DNA from: Paractinoplanes aksuensis
Lineage (GTDB): Bacteria > Actinomycetota > Actinomycetes > Mycobacteriales > Micromonosporaceae
Reading direction: 5' to 3'
Assembly (NCBI RefSeq): GCF_024137025.1
Contig: NZ_JAMYJR010000032.1
Span: 1 to 64,000 of the forward strand
Length of the DNA: 64,000 nucleotides
The notes beneath the pieces were generated by a model that saw only the letters and a list, made by a program, of their open reading frames with translations, did no database searches and was not told the origin of the DNA. The position numbers were made by a program, and so were the translations under genes. Positions 61,859 to 64,000 of this stretch are shown in pieces. Position 1 is the first letter of the stretch, and each line of letters begins with the position of its first letter.

Positions 61859-61984
61859 ATGACAACGCGCAAGCCCGCCACGCGCGCGTCGAGCACAAGC
61901 CACCACATGGTCCATACTGGATCAGTGAGCACGTGCGGATGCACGTGCAGATGCGCCGGTGCTCTTGTCCGGGGAGGACTCTGA
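61859..61984 (+). CDS. 41-residue peptide with CxCxCxC motif, coupled to the EboE-like gene
   Basis: The frame runs from an ATG at 61859 (GGAG 5 bases upstream) to a TGA at 61982-61984 that shares a base with the ATG of the EboE-like gene (TGATG), so the two should be translationally coupled. The peptide has a basic Thr/Ser-rich first part (MTTRKPATRASSTSHHMVHT) and ends in GSVSTCGCTCRCAGALVRGGL with four Cys at alternate positions (26, 28, 30, 32). It could be a metal-binding peptide or a precursor of a modified peptide. It may also be a chance frame: alternate starts or no translation are possible. Confidence 0.5.
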   Translation: MTTRKPATRASSTSHHMVHTGSVSTCGCTCRCAGALVRGGL

Positions 61985-62898
61985 TGCGGCTGAGACATCC
62001 CTCCGGCCGCATCGTGCACCTCTCCTGTGAGATCACTCCGGCGGCGGCCAGCAATCTACCCGCTGTCGTCGCGCAGCTCGACACGTACGGCGCGGTCCGC
62101 GCCCGGCTCGGCGTCGACGCCCTCGGCGTGTGCCTCTGGCTTCCCCCTCCGCTCGCCGCTGCCCTTGCCGTAGAGAGCCGCGCCCGCACCCGGCTTCGTG
62201 CCGAACTCGACGCCCGTCGGCTCGAAGTCGTCACGTTGAGCGGCGCGCCCTTCGGCGAGGGCGGCGGCGAGACCCCCGCCTGGACCGAGCCGTCCCGCCG
62301 CGAGTACACGCTCGACCTCGCCCGCATCCTGCTCGACCTGCTCGACGAGGACGCGGTGCGCGGCAACGTCAGCACCATCGGGCTCGGCGCCCGCGAGGGC
62401 TGGGGCGAGACGCAGGAGAAGGCGGCCGCCGGCATCCTGCGCCGCCTCTCGCACGGCCTGGCCGACCTCGCCTGGCAGAACGGCCGGGCCGTCCGGGTCG
62501 GCTTCCAGCCCGCCCCGGGGTGCGTGCTCGACAGCCCCGAGCAGACGGTGGCCGCGCTCAGCCGCATCGACAAGGACAGGCTCGGTGTCAGCCTCGACCT
62601 CGGCCACGTCGCCGAGCACTGGGACGACCCGGCCGCCGGCATCGACACCGTGACCGACGCCGGCCTGGCGATCGTCGAGGTGCGGCTGACCGCGGTGCCC
62701 GGGTCGACCACTGGCGCCTGGCGGGCCGGACTCGACCGGCTGTTCGGCGGTCAGGGTCCGCTCACCGAGAACCTCACCCTGGTCGGCCGGGCGCCGGGCC
62801 AGCCGGTCGAGCAGATCGCGGGCGATCTGGCGTACCTGTTGGCCGAACTCGCCGCCCTCGGCCTCGCGCCGGAAAATGAGCCCTGCCCCGCGCGCTGA
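61984..62898 (+). CDS. EboE-like TIM-barrel protein, divergent
   Basis: About 304 residues. It begins MRLRHPSGRIVHLSCEITPAAASNLPAVVAQLDTYGAVRARLG in the style of EboE (metabolite traffic protein), and continues with the xylose-isomerase-like TIM barrel: RLRAELDARRLEVVTLSGAPFG, EYTLDLARILLDLL, VRVGFQPAPGCVLDSPEQTVAALSRIDKDRLGVSLDLGHVAEHW. Differences from the EboE I know: the YCTNVH-type His motif at the start is replaced by SCEITP, the NGFPYG loop by SGAPFG, and the protein is about 80 residues shorter. GGGGAGGACTCTG lies before the ATG. Probably metal-dependent; substrate unknown. Confidence 0.75.
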   Translation: MRLRHPSGRIVHLSCEITPAAASNLPAVVAQLDTYGAVRARLGVDALGVCLWLPPPLAAALAVESRARTRLRAELDARRLEVVTLSGAPFGEGGGETPAWTEPSRREYTLDLARILLDLLDEDAVRGNVSTIGLGAREGWGETQEKAAAGILRRLSHGLADLAWQNGRAVRVGFQPAPGCVLDSPEQTVAALSRIDKDRLGVSLDLGHVAEHWDDPAAGIDTVTDAGLAIVEVRLTAVPGSTTGAWRAGLDRLFGGQGPLTENLTLVGRAPGQPVEQIAGDLAYLLAELAALGLAPENEPCPAR

Positions 62899-62912
62899 AA
62901 TCCGTCTAGAGT

Positions 62913-63000
62913 CGGTCGTGGCACTGCCGAGGACGGGTGGTCCGGGTCGTGGGAGGCGCAACCCCCGCCGGTCGTGACACCCCGAAACCGGTCGTGCCAC
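62913..63000. repeat. Three direct repeats CGGTCGTGnCAC before the sugar isomerase gene
   Basis: CGGTCGTGGCAC at 62913-62924, CGGTCGTGACAC at 62969-62980 and CGGTCGTGCCAC at 62989-63000: identical but for one central base. Spacings are 56 and 20 bp. They lie in the 160-bp gap between the EboE-like gene and the next start and look like iterated regulator sites. Confidence 0.6.
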
Positions 63001-63058
63001 CGGGCGGCCGTCCCTCGCCGCCCAATCTCCAGCTGCTCATTTCCGAGGGAGAAACACC

Positions 63059-64000
63059 ATGGCGCGACCCATCACGCTCTTCACCGGCCAGTGGGCCGAC
63101 CTGCCCTTCGAAGAGGTCTGCCGGCTCGCCTCCGAGTGGGGTTACGACGGGCTCGAGATCGCCTGCTGGGGTGATCACTTCGAGGTCGACCGGGCCCTGG
63201 CCGAACCCGACTACATCGACCGCAAGCGCGCGCAACTCGCCAAGTACAACCTCGAGGTGTTCGCGATCAGCAACCACCTGGTCGGGCAGGCCGTCTGCGA
63301 CCACCCGATCGACGAGCGCCACCAGGACATCTTGCCCGCCGACATCTGGGGCGACGGGGACGCCGAGGGCGTACGCCAGCGGTCCGCCGAGCGCATGAAA
63401 GACACCGCCCGGGCTGCCGCCAAGCTGGGCGTCAAGACGGTCGTCGGCTTCACCGGCTCGTCGATCTGGCACACCGTGGCCATGTTCCCGCCCGTCCCGC
63501 CGGCCATGATCGAGCGCGGCTACCAGGACTTCGCCGACCGCTGGAACCCGATCCTGGACGTGTTCGACGAGGTCGGCGTGCGGTTCGCGCACGAGGTGCA
63601 CCCCAGCGAGATCGCCTACGACTACTGGACCACCCGCCGCACGCTCGAGGCGATCGGCGACCGGCCGGCCTTCGGGCTCAACTGGGACCCGTCGCACTTC
63701 GTCTGGCAGGACCTCGACCCGGTCAACTTCATCCTCGAGTTCAAGGACCGGATCTACCACGTCGACTGCAAGGACGCCAAGGTGCGCACGGGCGACGGGC
63801 GGCGCGGCCGGATGAGCTCCCACCTGCCGTGGGCCGACCTGCGGCGCGGCTGGGACTTCGTCTCCACCGGCCACGGCGACGTGCCGTGGGAGGACTGCTT
63901 CCGCGCGCTCAACGCGATCGGCTACGACGGCCCGCTCTCGATCGAGTGGGAGGACGCCGGCATGGACCGCCTCGTCGGCGCGCCCGAAGCGCTGCAGTTC
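63059..64000 (+). CDS. Sugar phosphate isomerase/epimerase (xylose-isomerase-like TIM barrel), partial
   Basis: The first 314 codons of a gene that runs off the right end of the window. [43 protein letters not shown] is the typical start, followed by the metal-site residues of the AP_endonuc_2/xylose-isomerase family: [18 protein letters not shown] (Glu/His), [17 protein letters not shown] (Asp, His), YHVDCKDAK (His, Asp) and [11 protein letters not shown] (Glu). This family epimerises or isomerises keto-sugars and inositol intermediates. GAGGGA precedes the ATG. It could act on the product of a Gfo/Idh dehydrogenase as in inositol clusters. Confidence 0.88.
   Translation, partial: MARPITLFTGQWADLPFEEVCRLASEWGYDGLEIACWGDHFEVDRALAEPDYIDRKRAQLAKYNLEVFAISNHLVGQAVCDHPIDERHQDILPADIWGDGDAEGVRQRSAERMKDTARAAAKLGVKTVVGFTGSSIWHTVAMFPPVPPAMIERGYQDFADRWNPILDVFDEVGVRFAHEVHPSEIAYDYWTTRRTLEAIGDRPAFGLNWDPSHFVWQDLDPVNFILEFKDRIYHVDCKDAKVRTGDGRRGRMSSHLPWADLRRGWDFVSTGHGDVPWEDCFRALNAIGYDGPLSIEWEDAGMDRLVGAPEALQF

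Overview
High-GC DNA with GTG starts, 4-base ATGA gene overlaps and families that are almost confined to Actinobacteria (roadblock/DUF4388 clusters, type VII secretion targets, YkoEDC, DosR/DevS with Acg-type nitroreductases, LacI/ROK-controlled sugar ABC operons). The set fits a filamentous actinomycete of the Micromonosporaceae, probably Actinoplanes-like; this is inference from gene content, not from a marker gene. The window has no rRNA, tRNA, CRISPR array or transposase that I can recognise.

1-13.4 kb: a thiamine/HMP ECF transporter (ykoEDC) under a clear TPP riboswitch; an alpha/beta hydrolase; small membrane proteins; a compact zinc operon znuA-znuC-znuB-arsR-zur with an exact Zur-box palindrome before znuA; glycyl-tRNA synthetase; an apparently frameshifted XdhC; dihydrouridine synthase. 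13.4-25.5 kb: an MFS protein, a DUF2786 protein, a five-gene roadblock/DUF4388 operon whose upstream region holds a 165-bp giant inverted repeat, then dgt, dnaG and an ABC-2 drug-type exporter.

25.8-33.4 kb: a YihY protein and a ROK-regulated sugar uptake operon (regulator, ATPase, permease, lipoprotein, Gfo/Idh/MocA dehydrogenase) with a perfect 8-bp inverted repeat before the regulator. 33.4-35.6 kb (minus strand): a small type VII secretion-associated cassette (YbaB-like protein, EspC-like target, helical secretion-domain protein). 35.8-41.1 kb (plus strand): a tightly coupled operon of a DUF559/Vsr-like PD-(D/E)XK nuclease, a winged-helix-like protein, a 1051-residue protein with an AAA ATPase fused to a HerA-like ATPase, and a SAM methyltransferase. 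It looks like a DNA-processing or defence system and is one of the two best candidates for something undescribed.

41.2-54.9 kb: a catabolic regulon. A fumarase/CMLE-superfamily lyase with a second sugar-type ABC transporter, a Gfo/Idh dehydrogenase, a solute-binding-like protein with no signal peptide, a muconolactone-isomerase-like protein, and an operon SDR - E1 alpha - E1 beta - VOC - LacI regulator. One operator (core TCAAACGATTGA) sits before three of the transcription units, which ties them to the LacI protein. 55-57 kb: an orphan toxin-like HExxH domain with a candidate immunity gene and a metallophosphoesterase. 57.2-61.6 kb: two Acg-type nitroreductases, a DevS-like GAF histidine kinase and a DevR/DosR regulator, with DosR-box-like sites.

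61.8-64 kb: a 41-codon ORF for a peptide ending in a Cys-x-Cys-x-Cys-x-Cys motif, overlapping the start of a divergent EboE-like TIM-barrel protein, followed by three copies of a 12-bp direct repeat and a sugar isomerase/epimerase that runs off the right edge. This peptide-plus-TIM-barrel pair is the second strong candidate for a new system.
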